Notes: generated by a model not told the origin, from the letters alone. A DNA stretch of 64,000 nucleotides from AC-32 sp963716865 (GCA_963716865.1 CAVQUF010000005.1:558001-622000), one strand, 5' to 3'. Counted from the stretch's first letter, positions 1 to 8,482 are shown. A program made the numbers and translations.

Positions 1-228
1 CGCGGCGGCCTCCTCGAGATCCTCCCCGCGCGCCGCGGCAAGCGCGTACCCGTAGGCGGCCGCGATCCCGATCGCCGGCGCCCCGCGCACGCCCAGCTCA
101 CGGATGGCGTCGGCCACCTCACGCGACGAACGGCAGACGAGCTCCACCTCCTCGTCCGGCAGCCGCCGCTGGTCGAGCAGGACGACGCAGTCGCTCTCGA
201 GCCGGACGATGCGCTCAGGCTCCAGCAC
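1..228 (-). CDS. mtnA: S-methyl-5-thioribose-1-phosphate isomerase, N-terminal fragment (cut by window edge)
   Basis: The 76 visible codons read from a GTG at 228 towards the window start. They contain an LDQRRLPDEE segment followed by a GVRGAPAIGIAAAYGYALA segment, which is the recognisable N-terminal signature of MtnA/eIF2B-like isomerases. MtnA converts methylthioribose-1-phosphate to methylthioribulose-1-phosphate in the cytosolic methionine salvage pathway. It begins 22 bp downstream of the ahcY stop on the same strand, so the two by-products of SAM use (SAH and MTA) are handled by neighbouring genes. No strong Shine-Dalgarno sequence is visible before the GTG, so the start is provisional. 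The rest of the gene, with the catalytic Cys/Asp, lies outside the window. Confidence 0.8.
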   Translation of the reverse strand, partial: MLEPERIVRLESDCVVLLDQRRLPDEEVELVCRSSREVADAIRELGVRGAPAIGIAAAYGYALAAARGEDLEEAAA

Positions 229-250
229 GCGCTGACTGTAGCCCGGTCGG

Positions 251-1519
251 CTAGGTGCCCTCGTCCCAGGAGGCGAGGTAGTTGGCCTGCTCCTCGGTGA
301 GCTCGTCGACCACGATGCCCATCGTCGCGAGCTTGAGGCGCGCGATCTCCTGATCGATGTCCTCGGGCACCGGGTAGACCTTCCGCTCGAGGCTGGCCGC
401 ATTGGCGACCATGAACTCGGCCGAGAGCGCCTGGTTCGCGAACGACATGTCCATCACCTGAGCGGGATGCCCCTCGGCCGCGGCGAGGTTGACCAGCCGG
501 CCATCGGCGATTAGGTAGATGCGCCGTCCGTCCTCGAGCCGGAACTCGTCCACGAGCTGCCGCATCGTGCGGGTCGCGACCGCCAGCGAGCGCAGCGCCG
601 GGATGTCGATCTCGACGTTGAAGTGGCCGGTGTTGGCGAGCACCGCTCCGTCCTTCATGCGCTCCATGTGCTCGCGCCTGATGACCGACTTGTCGCCCGT
701 CGCTGTGACGAAGATGTCGCCGGCCGCGGCGGCCGCGTCCATCGGCAGCACCTCGTAGCCGTCCATCGCGGCCTCGAGCGCCCGCAGAGGGTCGACCTCG
801 GTGACGATCACGTGTGCGCCCATCCCCTTCGCCCGCATCGCGACGCCGCGGCCGCACCAGCCGTAGCCGGCCACGACGAACTTGCTCCCGGCGAGCAGGA
901 TGTTGGTCGCCCGCACGATCCCGTCGATCGTCGACTGGCCCGTGCCGTAACGGTTGTCGAAGAAGTGCTTCGTCTTGGCGTCGTTGACCGCGATCACCGG
1001 GAACCCGAGCGCCCCGTCGCGCTCGAGAGCGCGCAGGCGGATCACGCCCGTGGTCGTCTCCTCGGTGCCTCCGACGATGTCGCCCAGTTGCTCGCGCCTG
1101 TGCGAGTGCAGGACGCCGATCACGTCGGCGCCGTCGTCCATCGTCAGCTGCGGCTTGTGGTCGACCGCGGCCTCGATGTGCCGGTAGTACGTGTCGTTGT
1201 CCTCGCCCTTGATCGCGAACGTGGAGATCTCGTACTCGTCCACGAGAGCGGCCGCCACGTCGTCCTGCGTCGAGAGCGGGTTCGACGCGCAGAGGACGAC
1301 ATCCGCGCCGCCGCCCTTGAGTGTCCGCATCAGGTTCGCCGTCTCGCTCGTCACGTGGAGACAGGCAGAGATCCGGTAGCCGGCGAGCGGCTGCTCGCGC
1401 TCGAAGCGGTCGCGGATCGCGGCCAGCACTGGCATCTGCCGGTCTGCCCATTCGATCCGGCTCAGGCCTTCGCCCGCGAGCGCCAGGTCCTTTACGTCGT
1501 GTCGTCGGGTCGTTGCCAT
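251..1519 (-). CDS. ahcY: Adenosylhomocysteinase
   Basis: This 422-aa enzyme reversibly hydrolyses S-adenosylhomocysteine to adenosine and homocysteine, removing the product inhibitor of methyltransferases. Visible hallmarks are the N-terminal SACLHVTSETANL segment, NDAKTKHFFDNRYGTGQS with the catalytic Lys/Asp and substrate residues, and the NAD-binding loop VVAGYGWCGRGVA. The loop differs from the common GYGDVGKG but keeps the spaced glycines. At 422 aa it matches the shorter archaeal/Thermotoga-type enzymes that lack the insertion of about 40 residues seen in eukaryotic proteins. The ATG at 1519 has a GAGAGG motif about 9 nt upstream. The gene lies 25 bp downstream of a MerR regulator and just upstream of mtnA, probably in one operon. 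The 25-bp gap is too short for a SAH riboswitch. Confidence 0.95.
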   Translation of the reverse strand: MATTRRHDVKDLALAGEGLSRIEWADRQMPVLAAIRDRFEREQPLAGYRISACLHVTSETANLMRTLKGGGADVVLCASNPLSTQDDVAAALVDEYEISTFAIKGEDNDTYYRHIEAAVDHKPQLTMDDGADVIGVLHSHRREQLGDIVGGTEETTTGVIRLRALERDGALGFPVIAVNDAKTKHFFDNRYGTGQSTIDGIVRATNILLAGSKFVVAGYGWCGRGVAMRAKGMGAHVIVTEVDPLRALEAAMDGYEVLPMDAAAAAGDIFVTATGDKSVIRREHMERMKDGAVLANTGHFNVEIDIPALRSLAVATRTMRQLVDEFRLEDGRRIYLIADGRLVNLAAAEGHPAQVMDMSFANQALSAEFMVANAASLERKVYPVPEDIDQEIARLKLATMGIVVDELTEEQANYLASWDEGT

Positions 1520-1544
1520 GCGTTCGGTCCTCTCCGTAGCGGTT

Positions 1545-1868
1545 TCATGCGGCGAGAAGCCGCTCGTGCTTGCGCTGTTCCCAGTCGAGCGCCGAGAGCT
1601 CTGTTCCGGCGAGCCAGCTGTCGACGGCCTCCCGGAGGTCGGACTCGCGGCGCAGTCTCGCAGCGAACGCCATCTCGGTCAGCTCGACCCTGAACCGGCG
1701 GCGCAGCTCACGCAGCGACCGCAGCTGGTTCAGCTCGAGCAGGCCGTAGAGGCGGTAGCCGCCGGAACTGCGTACCGGGACGACGAGACCGGCCCGCTCG
1801 AGATAGCGCAGCATGCGCGGCGACCACCCTGTCTGCGTCGCGGCCTCTCCGACAGTTACTCCGGCCAT
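1545..1868 (-). CDS. MerR-family transcriptional regulator upstream of ahcY
   Basis: The 107-aa protein has an N-terminal winged-helix MerR domain: TVGEAATQTGWSPRMLRYLE carries the recognition helix and an SGGYRLYG segment forms the wing. A helical stretch of about 45 residues follows. There is no C-terminal ligand domain and no conserved Cys cluster, so metal sensing is unlikely; it resembles short HspR/GlnR-like MerR proteins. The gene lies 25 bp upstream of ahcY in the same direction. Control of the ahcY-mtnA unit and of itself is therefore the simplest role, but this is inferred from position only. An AT-rich dyad sits 11-28 bp upstream of the ATG. Confidence 0.8.
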   Translation of the reverse strand: MAGVTVGEAATQTGWSPRMLRYLERAGLVVPVRSSGGYRLYGLLELNQLRSLRELRRRFRVELTEMAFAARLRRESDLREAVDSWLAGTELSALDWEQRKHERLLAA

Positions 1869-1878
1869 CCGGACAACC

Positions 1879-1896
1879 TTAACACATATATGTCAA
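1879..1896. promoter_or_regulatory. Imperfect dyad TTAACA-N6-TGTCAA, candidate MerR operator/promoter
   Basis: The arms TTAACA and TGTCAA flank the AT-only core catata, a striking AT island in GC-rich DNA. On the minus strand it begins with TTGACA and contains TATATG close to the regulator start at 1868. The dyad also contains the stop codon of the upstream cupin gene (1893-1895). The position and symmetry suit an autoregulatory operator for the MerR protein. No binding evidence exists. Confidence 0.4.
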
Positions 1897-2306
1897 TCTC
1901 TGTCCCCGGCCCGGCCGTACCGGTCTTCCAGCCGGACGACGTCGTCGAGCTCGGGCGTCGACACCTCGAGGATCGTGGTGTCCTCGATCGCGGTCAGCCG
2001 GTGGACGGTCCCGGGACGGAAGCGGAACGACGCGCCGGGGCCGATGACGTCGCTCGCCAGCGCCTCGTCGTCCTCGGCGCCGAGCTCGAGCTCCGCGCGC
2101 CCCTCGAGCACGTACCAGGCTTCGTCCTTCTCCCTGTGGAACTGGAGGCTGAGCGACTCCCCCGCCTTGACGACGAGCAGCTTGCCCACGTAGCTCTCGG
2201 CGACGGCGAAGATCAGCTCGTGGCCCCAGGGCTTCTCCACCCGCTGCTGGTCGGAGAGGAAACGCTCGACACCGCCGGTTGGGGAGGTCACGTGGTCGCC
2301 TGACAC
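1893..2306 (-). CDS. Cupin-domain protein, mannose-6-phosphate isomerase type II-like
   Basis: The 137-aa single-domain cupin has the first metal motif in LQFHREKDEAWYVLEGRAE (His, Glu, and the Gly of the turn) and a second in GTVHRLTAIED. The opening RVEKPWGHELIFA is typical of the C-terminal cupin of bifunctional mannose-1-phosphate guanylyltransferase/phosphomannose isomerase. It stands alone here, 19 bp downstream of a sugar nucleotidyltransferase, so it probably isomerises or binds a sugar phosphate in the same nucleotide-sugar pathway. The substrate cannot be read from the sequence. The minus-strand neighbours suggest an envelope polysaccharide operon. Confidence 0.75.
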   Translation of the reverse strand: MSGDHVTSPTGGVERFLSDQQRVEKPWGHELIFAVAESYVGKLLVVKAGESLSLQFHREKDEAWYVLEGRAELELGAEDDEALASDVIGPGASFRFRPGTVHRLTAIEDTTILEVSTPELDDVVRLEDRYGRAGDRD

Positions 2307-2325
2307 GGCGGCTCGAACCTACCAG

Positions 2326-3021
2326 CTAGGCCCGCGCCGGCCAGCCGGGGTTCGCAGCGAGATGCTCCTCGGCGACCCGGAGGTCCTTCGGCGTGTTCAC
2401 GGTCAGCCAGGTGCCCTCGTGCCGGTGCGCGCGCAGACGGCCCTCGGCCGCGAGCGAAGGAAACATCGTCGTCTCGTGGTCGCCGCGCTCTGGCAGCCGG
2501 GCGAGCGCCTCCTCGCCGAGGGCATAGACCCCGCAGCTGATCCACTCGTCGAGACGGGGCGCCTCCTGGAACCCGGTGACGAGGTCGCCGTCGAGCTCGA
2601 CCACGCCGAACGGCGACTGGAGCGGCACGACCGTGATCGTGGCCGCGGCGCCGCCCGCACTCTGCGCCGCGAGCAGCTCCCTCAGGTCGACGTCCACGAG
2701 CTCGTCGCCGTTCATTGCGAGCACGTCGCCGTCCTCCAGCCGCGCGGCGGCCGCGAAGCGGAGCCCGCCGCCGCGGCCCAGGGGCTCCGGCTCGCCGGCG
2801 GCGACGATCTCGGGGCCGAGGTTGCCGATCGCGGCCTCGAACGCGGCTTCCTGCCCGGCGACGCAGCTGACGATCACGCGGTCCACGCCCACCGCGGCGA
2901 GCTGCTCGACCTGGTACGCGGCCAGCGGCCGCCCGGCGATCTCGACGAGCGCCTTCGGCCGGCCCTCCGCGGCCTCGCCGAGCCGCTCGGCCTTGCCGCC
3001 GGCAAGGATGATCGCCTCCAC
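2326..3021 (-). CDS. Sugar-phosphate nucleotidyltransferase (NTP_transferase family)
   Basis: The 231-aa protein begins with MEAIILAGGKAERL, the nucleotide-binding loop of the family (usually LAGGxGTRLxPLT, here shortened). It continues with RPKALVEIAGRPL and later NGDELVDVDL, the NGD motif that binds metal and the nucleoside. The length matches the compact HddC/RmlA-like enzymes without a left-handed beta-helix domain. It would couple a hexose- or heptose-1-phosphate to an NTP. It lies 4 bp after the UDP-glucose dehydrogenase stop and 19 bp before the cupin, consistent with one operon. The loop deviates from consensus, so sugar and nucleotide specificity remain open. Confidence 0.8.
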   Translation of the reverse strand: MEAIILAGGKAERLGEAAEGRPKALVEIAGRPLAAYQVEQLAAVGVDRVIVSCVAGQEAAFEAAIGNLGPEIVAAGEPEPLGRGGGLRFAAAARLEDGDVLAMNGDELVDVDLRELLAAQSAGGAAATITVVPLQSPFGVVELDGDLVTGFQEAPRLDEWISCGVYALGEEALARLPERGDHETTMFPSLAAEGRLRAHRHEGTWLTVNTPKDLRVAEEHLAANPGWPARA

Positions 3022-3025
3022 GGGC

Positions 3026-4354
3026 TCAGGCCTCCAGCTCGCGCTCGCGCTCTTCCGTCTCGGGGAGCGCGGAGAGCGGCGAGGCGGCGCGGCCGATTCC
3101 CTCGTAGGTGAAGCCCGCCGAGCGCGCGGCCTCCGGATCGAGCAGGTTGCGGCCGTCCACGATCACCGGCCGCCTCATCGCGTCCTTCACCTCGGCCGAG
3201 GCGAGCGAGCGAAGCTCGTCCCACTCCGTCACGATCACGGCTGCGTCGGCGCCCGTGACGGCCTCGAGCACGCTGTCGCAGAACGTGACCCCGTGCAGCA
3301 GGCTGCGGGCGTCGGCGACCGGGTCCCAGGCGCGCACCTCGGCTCCCTCGGCCAGCAGCCGGGACGCGAGCACGAGCGACGGCGCCTCGCGCAGGTCGTC
3401 CGTGTTCGGCTTGAAGGCGAGCCCGAGCAGGGAGACGGTCTTCCCGCGCAACTCGCCGACGTGCTTCTCGAGCTTCCCGATCACGCGCCGTTTCTGGAGC
3501 TCGTTGACCTCGATCACCGCGTTCAGGAGCTGGAAGTGGTAGCCGGAGTTCGAGGCGAGCTGCTTCAGCGCGACCCCGTCCTTGGGGAAGCAGCTGCCGC
3601 CCCACCCGATCCCGGCGCGGAGGAAGTGCGGCCCGAGCCGGTGGTCGAGGCCGACGCCCTTCGCAACCTCGACCACATCGGCGCCGGTCGCCTCGCAGAC
3701 GTTTGCGATCTCGTTGATGAAGCTGATCCGCGTCATCAGGAACGCGTTCGCGGCGAGCTTGATCATCTCCGCGGAGGCGACGTCCGCCTCCACGATCGGC
3801 GCCCCGAGCGGCTCGTAGAGCGCCGAGACGACAGCCGCGTCGGCCTCGGTGAACGCGCCCACGACGACGCGGTCGGGCTTCATGAAGTCGCGCACGGCGG
3901 TGCCCTCGGAGAGGAACTCGGGGTTCGAGACGTAGCCGACGTGTGCGAGCCCGCGCGAGCCGAGCGTCGCCAGCACCTTCTCGCCCGTCCCGACCGGCAC
4001 GGTGCTCTTCATGACGAGCAGCACCCGCTCCTCGGGCGCCGGCAGCTCGTCCACGACGGTCCAGACGGCCGAGAGGTCGGCGTCACCGGAGTAGGTCGGC
4101 GGCGTGCCGACGCAGACGAACAGCACGTTCGCCCCGGCCAGGTCGTCGACGTCGAGCGTGAAGGTCAGCCGGTCGCGGTTGCGCCGGAGCAGCTCCTCGA
4201 GCTCGGGCTCGTGGAACGGCACCCGCCCCGAGCGCAGCGCCTCAATCCGCTCCGGGACGACGTCGCGAACGACGACCTCGTGGCCGAGCTCCGCGAAGCA
4301 GGCGCCGGTCACGACCCCGACCCAGCCGGCCCCGAATATCCCGATTGCAGGCAT
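3026..4354 (-). CDS. UDP-glucose 6-dehydrogenase family protein
   Basis: The protein has the three-domain UDP-glucose/GDP-mannose dehydrogenase layout. The N-terminal Rossmann fold has GIFGAGWVGVVTGACFA, and the catalytic loop is GWGGSCFPKDGVALK with the active-site Cys. The C-terminal UDP-binding half contains LLGLAFKPNTDDLREAPS. It oxidises a UDP-hexose twice at C6 to the uronate using NAD. I start it at the ATG at 4354 (442 aa, MPAIGIFGAG), because the GTG five codons earlier (4369) has no ribosome-binding site. It is 25 bp downstream of an LCP gene and 4 bp upstream of the nucleotidyltransferase, which fits cell-wall polysaccharide synthesis. Confidence 0.9.
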   Translation of the reverse strand: MPAIGIFGAGWVGVVTGACFAELGHEVVVRDVVPERIEALRSGRVPFHEPELEELLRRNRDRLTFTLDVDDLAGANVLFVCVGTPPTYSGDADLSAVWTVVDELPAPEERVLLVMKSTVPVGTGEKVLATLGSRGLAHVGYVSNPEFLSEGTAVRDFMKPDRVVVGAFTEADAAVVSALYEPLGAPIVEADVASAEMIKLAANAFLMTRISFINEIANVCEATGADVVEVAKGVGLDHRLGPHFLRAGIGWGGSCFPKDGVALKQLASNSGYHFQLLNAVIEVNELQKRRVIGKLEKHVGELRGKTVSLLGLAFKPNTDDLREAPSLVLASRLLAEGAEVRAWDPVADARSLLHGVTFCDSVLEAVTGADAAVIVTEWDELRSLASAEVKDAMRRPVIVDGRNLLDPEAARSAGFTYEGIGRAASPLSALPETEERERELEA

Positions 4355-4379
4355 TTCTCCGCGCGTCACGCGCCGGAGA

Positions 4380-6359
4380 CTACCGAGTCATCGGCCGCAA
4401 GCCGCGCGCGATCGCCAGCATCGTCTCGTTGGAGAGCGCGTTGAGCAGAGTGTTCTCGACCCAGTAGCTCGCGCCGCCGGCCCGCAGCACGACCATGTGG
4501 AGCTGCGAGCCCGAGTAGTAGAGGTCGAAGCGCCGGCCGCCGACCCATTGCGTCAGGCTCTTGTCCGCGAGCACCGGCGCCTGGGTCCAGGAAGCCTCCT
4601 GGATCCCCCAGTACTCGTTCGAGCCCGTCTTGTACGTCAGCCGCACGGTCGGGCTCCCTCCCAGCCGGTAGACGCGCACGGGGGTCTCGCCGGAGCCGGA
4701 GTCGAGGTAGGAGTTGCGCTCGAGCACGGTCGGGAGCTGGAGCCGGAAGGGCACGCGCTTCTTGAGCCTGAACAGCGTGGGTCGGGTCTCCCCCGGGTCC
4801 ACGCGGATGACCGCCGGCTCTCGGACCGGCGTCTGCGGGAGCACGATCGGCGTCAGCTGGTCGTGGAACGTGGAGCCGACGACGAGCACGGTGAGCGCGC
4901 TGTTCGAGAGGAGCCTGACCTTCGGCGGCATCGGCGCGACGTCCGCGCTGCCGACCAGGCGCGCGATCCGCTGGGCCGAGCTCCTGCCGTTGGCCGCCCG
5001 CCTGGGGTCGAAGTAGACCTTGGAGTGGAAGTAGTCCCAGGTCGGCGCATTCGCCGGCTGGTTGGTCGGCGGGAGGAGGATGCGGTAGCCCTTCTGGGAG
5101 AGCAGGTAGCTGGCGTTCGCGGCCGAGCCCGGCCGTCCGTTCCCGTTCAGCACGGTGAGTGACACCCTCGAGGGCGGCAGCGTGAAGCGGTGGTGGATCT
5201 TGTGACCGAGCGCGACCGCGGTCTCCGCTGCCGGCGCCTCCACGTCCGGGTTGAGGAAGCTCTGCACGGCCGCGGAGATGCTCGACTGCGGCGCGGAGAG
5301 CTCGTTGTAACCGGTGACGTCGTTGATCTTCGTCTGGAACATGCGCCCATGCGGGAGGTGGTAGGCGAACGACGCGTAGCGCAGGATTGTGTTCAGGTCG
5401 AGGTGCCCGCCGCCGCCCACGCCGATCTCGATGTAGTGGTGGTCGGCGATCGTGTTCACGATCCCCACGAGGCTCTGCGGCCCGAGGGAGTCGGCGACCC
5501 GCTGGCGCATCGCGCTCACGAACTCCTGCTGCCGCGCGAGCCGGACCAGGTCGGTGTCGGTGTGCCGGAAGCGGACGAACTGGAGCGCGTGCCTGCCGTC
5601 CATCAGCTGGTAGCCAGGCTGGAGGTCGATGTTCGCGTAGTCGGTCGCGCTCGTCCCGACGTTCTTGTTGTAGTAGCGGCGGTCGACGTCCATCCAGACC
5701 CCGCCGAGCTTGTTGACGACGGCGATGAACCCGAGGAAGTTGACGCTGATCAGGTAGTTGACGGGGACGCCCGTGAGGTGCTTGACGGTCTGAAGGGCGC
5801 CGCTCGCGCCGCAGAACGCGTACGCGGAGTTGATCCGCCCGGTGCCGGACGCCTCCGGCGGGCCGGTCCGGGCACCGCTCGCATTCCGGGACGGGCAGTA
5901 GATCGGCACGATCAGGTCGCGCGGGAAGGAGAGCAGCGAGATCGTCTTCGTGGTCGGGTCGGCCCGGATCAGCATCATCGTGTCCGAGCGCGAGGGCGAG
6001 TTGCCGTCGCCGGCGCGGTGGTCGTAGCCGATCACGAGCGCGACCGCGGGGTGGTGGGCGTCCGGGATCTGGGCGAGGCTTGTCTGCGCGCGCTTGCAGG
6101 TCAGCGAGCTGCAGCCCAGGGCCTTCGCGCTCTCGTGGACCCAGAGATAGACGCCGCCGACGAGCCCGGAGACGAGGACCAGCACGAGGACGACGAGCCA
6201 GAGGAAGAACTTCCCGATCACCCGAGCCGCGCCGGGCTTCGACGGGGGCGGCTGGCGGTACAGCGTGACCGGCGAGAGCGTCCCAGGCGGAACAACCGCC
6301 CGGCCGTTCCCGTTCACCGCGGCCCCGCGGCCGATTCCTCTCTTCAGCGTCGTCTTCAT
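4380..6359 (-). CDS. LytR-CpsA-Psr (LCP) family cell-wall glycopolymer ligase with LytR_C domain
   Basis: A single transmembrane segment near residues 48-72 (GKFFLWLVVLVLVLVSGLVG) anchors this ~659-aa protein with its bulk outside. The LCP catalytic domain follows, with recognisable SRSDTMMLIRADP, LLSFPRDLIVPI and FVRFRHTDTDLVRLARQQEF blocks carrying the Arg/Asp residues that bind polyprenyl pyrophosphate. Near residue 385 a LytR_C-type segment (VSLTVLNGNGRPGSAANAS) begins, followed by a further region of about 200 residues of beta-rich sequence. LCP enzymes attach teichoic acid, arabinogalactan or capsule to peptidoglycan. The ATG at 6359 is preferred to a TTG two codons upstream. It heads the nucleotide-sugar block, which may supply its substrate. 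Confidence 0.88.
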   Translation of the reverse strand: MKTTLKRGIGRGAAVNGNGRAVVPPGTLSPVTLYRQPPPSKPGAARVIGKFFLWLVVLVLVLVSGLVGGVYLWVHESAKALGCSSLTCKRAQTSLAQIPDAHHPAVALVIGYDHRAGDGNSPSRSDTMMLIRADPTTKTISLLSFPRDLIVPIYCPSRNASGARTGPPEASGTGRINSAYAFCGASGALQTVKHLTGVPVNYLISVNFLGFIAVVNKLGGVWMDVDRRYYNKNVGTSATDYANIDLQPGYQLMDGRHALQFVRFRHTDTDLVRLARQQEFVSAMRQRVADSLGPQSLVGIVNTIADHHYIEIGVGGGGHLDLNTILRYASFAYHLPHGRMFQTKINDVTGYNELSAPQSSISAAVQSFLNPDVEAPAAETAVALGHKIHHRFTLPPSRVSLTVLNGNGRPGSAANASYLLSQKGYRILLPPTNQPANAPTWDYFHSKVYFDPRRAANGRSSAQRIARLVGSADVAPMPPKVRLLSNSALTVLVVGSTFHDQLTPIVLPQTPVREPAVIRVDPGETRPTLFRLKKRVPFRLQLPTVLERNSYLDSGSGETPVRVYRLGGSPTVRLTYKTGSNEYWGIQEASWTQAPVLADKSLTQWVGGRRFDLYYSGSQLHMVVLRAGGASYWVENTLLNALSNETMLAIARGLRPMTR

Positions 6360-6440
6360 CCGCAAGAACGCGAAAACGCCCGGAAAGGCGCTCGCCGGAC
6401 GTCAGGATAGCCGAGACCCCGGAGGAGCTCTGCCCTCCGA

Positions 6441-7592
6441 CTAGGCGAGCGCCGCCTCGGCGAGGCGGGCTCCTTCGACAAGCGCGCACAGCTTCTCGTA
6501 GGCCACCTCCCAGCTGCGGGTTCGAAGGCCGCAGTCGGGACAGACATCGATTCGCTCCGGGCCGCCGAAGACCTCCGCGGCGTACAGGATCCGGTCGCGC
6601 ACAAGCTCCGGCGACTCGACGAAGTCGGTGTGGATGTCCAGCACGCCCAGGCCGAGCGACGGCGCGTACGAGAGGTCGCGGAACTTCGAGATCACGTCGT
6701 AGCCCGGGCGGTCCGCAACGGAGGCGCCGAGCTCGCGCCGGTCGTAGTTGGCGAAGCCGACGCAGTACTGGCGGCAGCCGCTCATGCCCTCGATCGCCGG
6801 GAAGAAGAGGTCGTAGTCGGAGAAGCAGAGGTGCGTCGAGAAGAGGCAGTCGAGCCCTTCGACGCTGACGTTGAAGCTCTCGACGAACAGGTCGAGCTCG
6901 TCGGCCTCCGTCGAGGCGCCCGGCTCGTCGATCTGGATCCACGTGGCGCCGAGGTCGATCAGCGCCTCGAGGTTCGGACGGATCAGGTTACGGGCGATGT
7001 CCAGCGTCAGCTCGCGGCGGGCCGCGACCTCCTGCGTGCGCCCGTAGCCGGCGCCGAGGCGGCCCTCCCTCGGGGTGTGGTGCTCGTCGTACGACCAGAC
7101 CGCGAGCGTGTACGCACCGGTGATCGGGATCTTCAGCCTCGCCTTCGCCACCGACTGCAGGAACGAGAACTCGGCATTGTGGTACGGCTCCTGCAGCGAG
7201 ACCGGGCCGGTCGCGGCCGACTTGGAGTAGTACTTGTTGTCGAAGCTCCGCACGATGCCGCGCGGCTCGAAGCCGTTTGCGTGCGCGATCGCCCACGCGT
7301 ACATCTCGCTTCGCGTCTGCTCGCCGTCCCAGATCACGTCGAGCCCGGCGGCCTCCTGCATCCGGACGCAGTAGCGGCTCGACCAGAGCGCGACCTCGTC
7401 CGGGTCGGCGCCTCCTCGCTGGAGCGACTCGACCAGCTCCTCGTGGCCCTCGACGCCGACCTTCTCGCCCCAGGCTCGTGCGTGCTGGACGTCGCTCTCC
7501 TCGAGCTCGCGGCCCTGGCTCGTCTTGACCAGCCACGACGGCTTCGCGAGCGAGCCGATCTCATGGGTCAGGAACCCTCCGTTGTCGCTCAT
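6441..7592 (-). CDS. MetE-like (core, folate-independent type) methionine synthase, catalytic component
   Basis: The 383-aa protein matches the C-terminal catalytic barrel of cobalamin-independent methionine synthase. A zinc H-x-C site sits in FSTHLCFSDYD, and the last ligand Cys lies in DVCPDCGLRTRSWEVAYEKL. ATWIQIDEPG supplies the substrate-binding acidic segment. The usual N-terminal folate domain is absent, as in archaeal-type core MetE proteins that take methyl groups from donors other than methyl-tetrahydrofolate polyglutamate. The start ATG at 7592 overlaps the stop of the upstream MetE-like gene as ATGA, so the two are translationally coupled and probably form one enzyme. The methyl donor cannot be told from the sequence. 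Confidence 0.8.
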   Translation of the reverse strand: MSDNGGFLTHEIGSLAKPSWLVKTSQGRELEESDVQHARAWGEKVGVEGHEELVESLQRGGADPDEVALWSSRYCVRMQEAAGLDVIWDGEQTRSEMYAWAIAHANGFEPRGIVRSFDNKYYSKSAATGPVSLQEPYHNAEFSFLQSVAKARLKIPITGAYTLAVWSYDEHHTPREGRLGAGYGRTQEVAARRELTLDIARNLIRPNLEALIDLGATWIQIDEPGASTEADELDLFVESFNVSVEGLDCLFSTHLCFSDYDLFFPAIEGMSGCRQYCVGFANYDRRELGASVADRPGYDVISKFRDLSYAPSLGLGVLDIHTDFVESPELVRDRILYAAEVFGGPERIDVCPDCGLRTRSWEVAYEKLCALVEGARLAEAALA

Positions 7593-8482
7593 GCCGCCGC
7601 CTTCGCCCGGCCGAGGCGCGCGAGCTTCTCGCGCGCGACCGGCTCGGCCACGTACTGCAGGTCTCCGTTCGGGACGAGCGCGATGCGCTCCACCCCTCGG
7701 TCGCCCAGCCGCTCGACGAACGCAGCGATCTCCTCCGGCTCTTCCGGAACCGAGCTGCGGACGTCGACCACCCCGGCGAGCAGGAGCTTTCCAAAGCCCT
7801 CGGGGACGTCGTCGAGGTGCGTGGCGTAGAAGTCGATCCCGAGCCCGTCCACGGGCAGGTCGGCCGCGCCCTGCTCGAGGAGCCCGCCCGCATCCGAGAA
7901 CGGGAACCACAGCGCGAGCCTCGTCCCGTCCGAGAGCGCCTCGAGCGCGTCTCGGAGATCGCCCGGCTTCGCGTCGTCGTGTGCGAGGAACGGCTCGACG
8001 AGGACGACGAGCTCGGCCTCGAGCCCCGCAAGCGTAGGCGCGAGGACGTCCTCGGCCATCGCCGTCGGCGACACGCCGGTCCCGCGCGCGAGCGCATACG
8101 GCGATGGCAGCGTCGCGATGCGCGGACCGGGGAGCTGAGCCGCGTAGCGCCCGTCGAGCGGTGAGGAGAGCTTCGGCGTCTCCGCGGTCGCCTTGGGCGC
8201 GCGGTAGAAGGTGTTCGTGTCGAGGAAGCGGGTGAGCGCGCCGGTCTCCAGGCCCTCGGCGGCCTCGAGCAGCGGGCGGAAGTGATCCTGCCAGCGCAGC
8301 ATCCCGTCCGAGAGCAGGTCGAGCCCGGCGGCCTGCTGCACGCCGATCAGCTCCTCGAGGTCACTCTCGACCTGACCGTCGACGTCTGCCTGGGTCGTCC
8401 GCCCCCGGTCGAGGTCGCGCGTGGCCTGCACGAGCGCCTCCGACCGCGGGTACATGCCGGGTGCGAACGCTTCGAGCTTCAT
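7589..8482 (-). CDS. MetE N-terminal-like/UROD-fold partner protein
   Basis: The 297-aa protein has a UROD/MetE-like TIM-barrel pattern. A PRSEALVQATRDLDRG opening and QQAAGLDLLSDGMLRWQDHF resemble the first barrel of MetE, and ATLPSPYALARGTG resembles its later substrate segment. It has no H-x-C or CPDCG zinc motif, so it is unlikely to be catalytic for homocysteine by itself. It is fused by an ATGA overlap to the zinc-bearing MetE-like gene. Split two-gene versions of MetE are known in archaea. I start it at the ATG at 8482, seven bases after atpC; a TTG at 8503 would force overlap with atpC. Its role as a partner subunit is inference. Confidence 0.65.
   Translation of the reverse strand: MKLEAFAPGMYPRSEALVQATRDLDRGRTTQADVDGQVESDLEELIGVQQAAGLDLLSDGMLRWQDHFRPLLEAAEGLETGALTRFLDTNTFYRAPKATAETPKLSSPLDGRYAAQLPGPRIATLPSPYALARGTGVSPTAMAEDVLAPTLAGLEAELVVLVEPFLAHDDAKPGDLRDALEALSDGTRLALWFPFSDAGGLLEQGAADLPVDGLGIDFYATHLDDVPEGFGKLLLAGVVDVRSSVPEEPEEIAAFVERLGDRGVERIALVPNGDLQYVAEPVAREKLARLGRAKAAA

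Noticed and set aside
1520..1544. SAH riboswitch upstream of ahcY
   Set aside because: The gap is only 25 bp, and the region upstream of the MerR gene is coding or too short for the pseudoknot.
4366..6942. 858-codon minus-strand frame overlapping the LCP gene
   Set aside because: Arg/Pro/Ala-rich shadow frame with no motif; the LCP frame has membrane and catalytic signatures.
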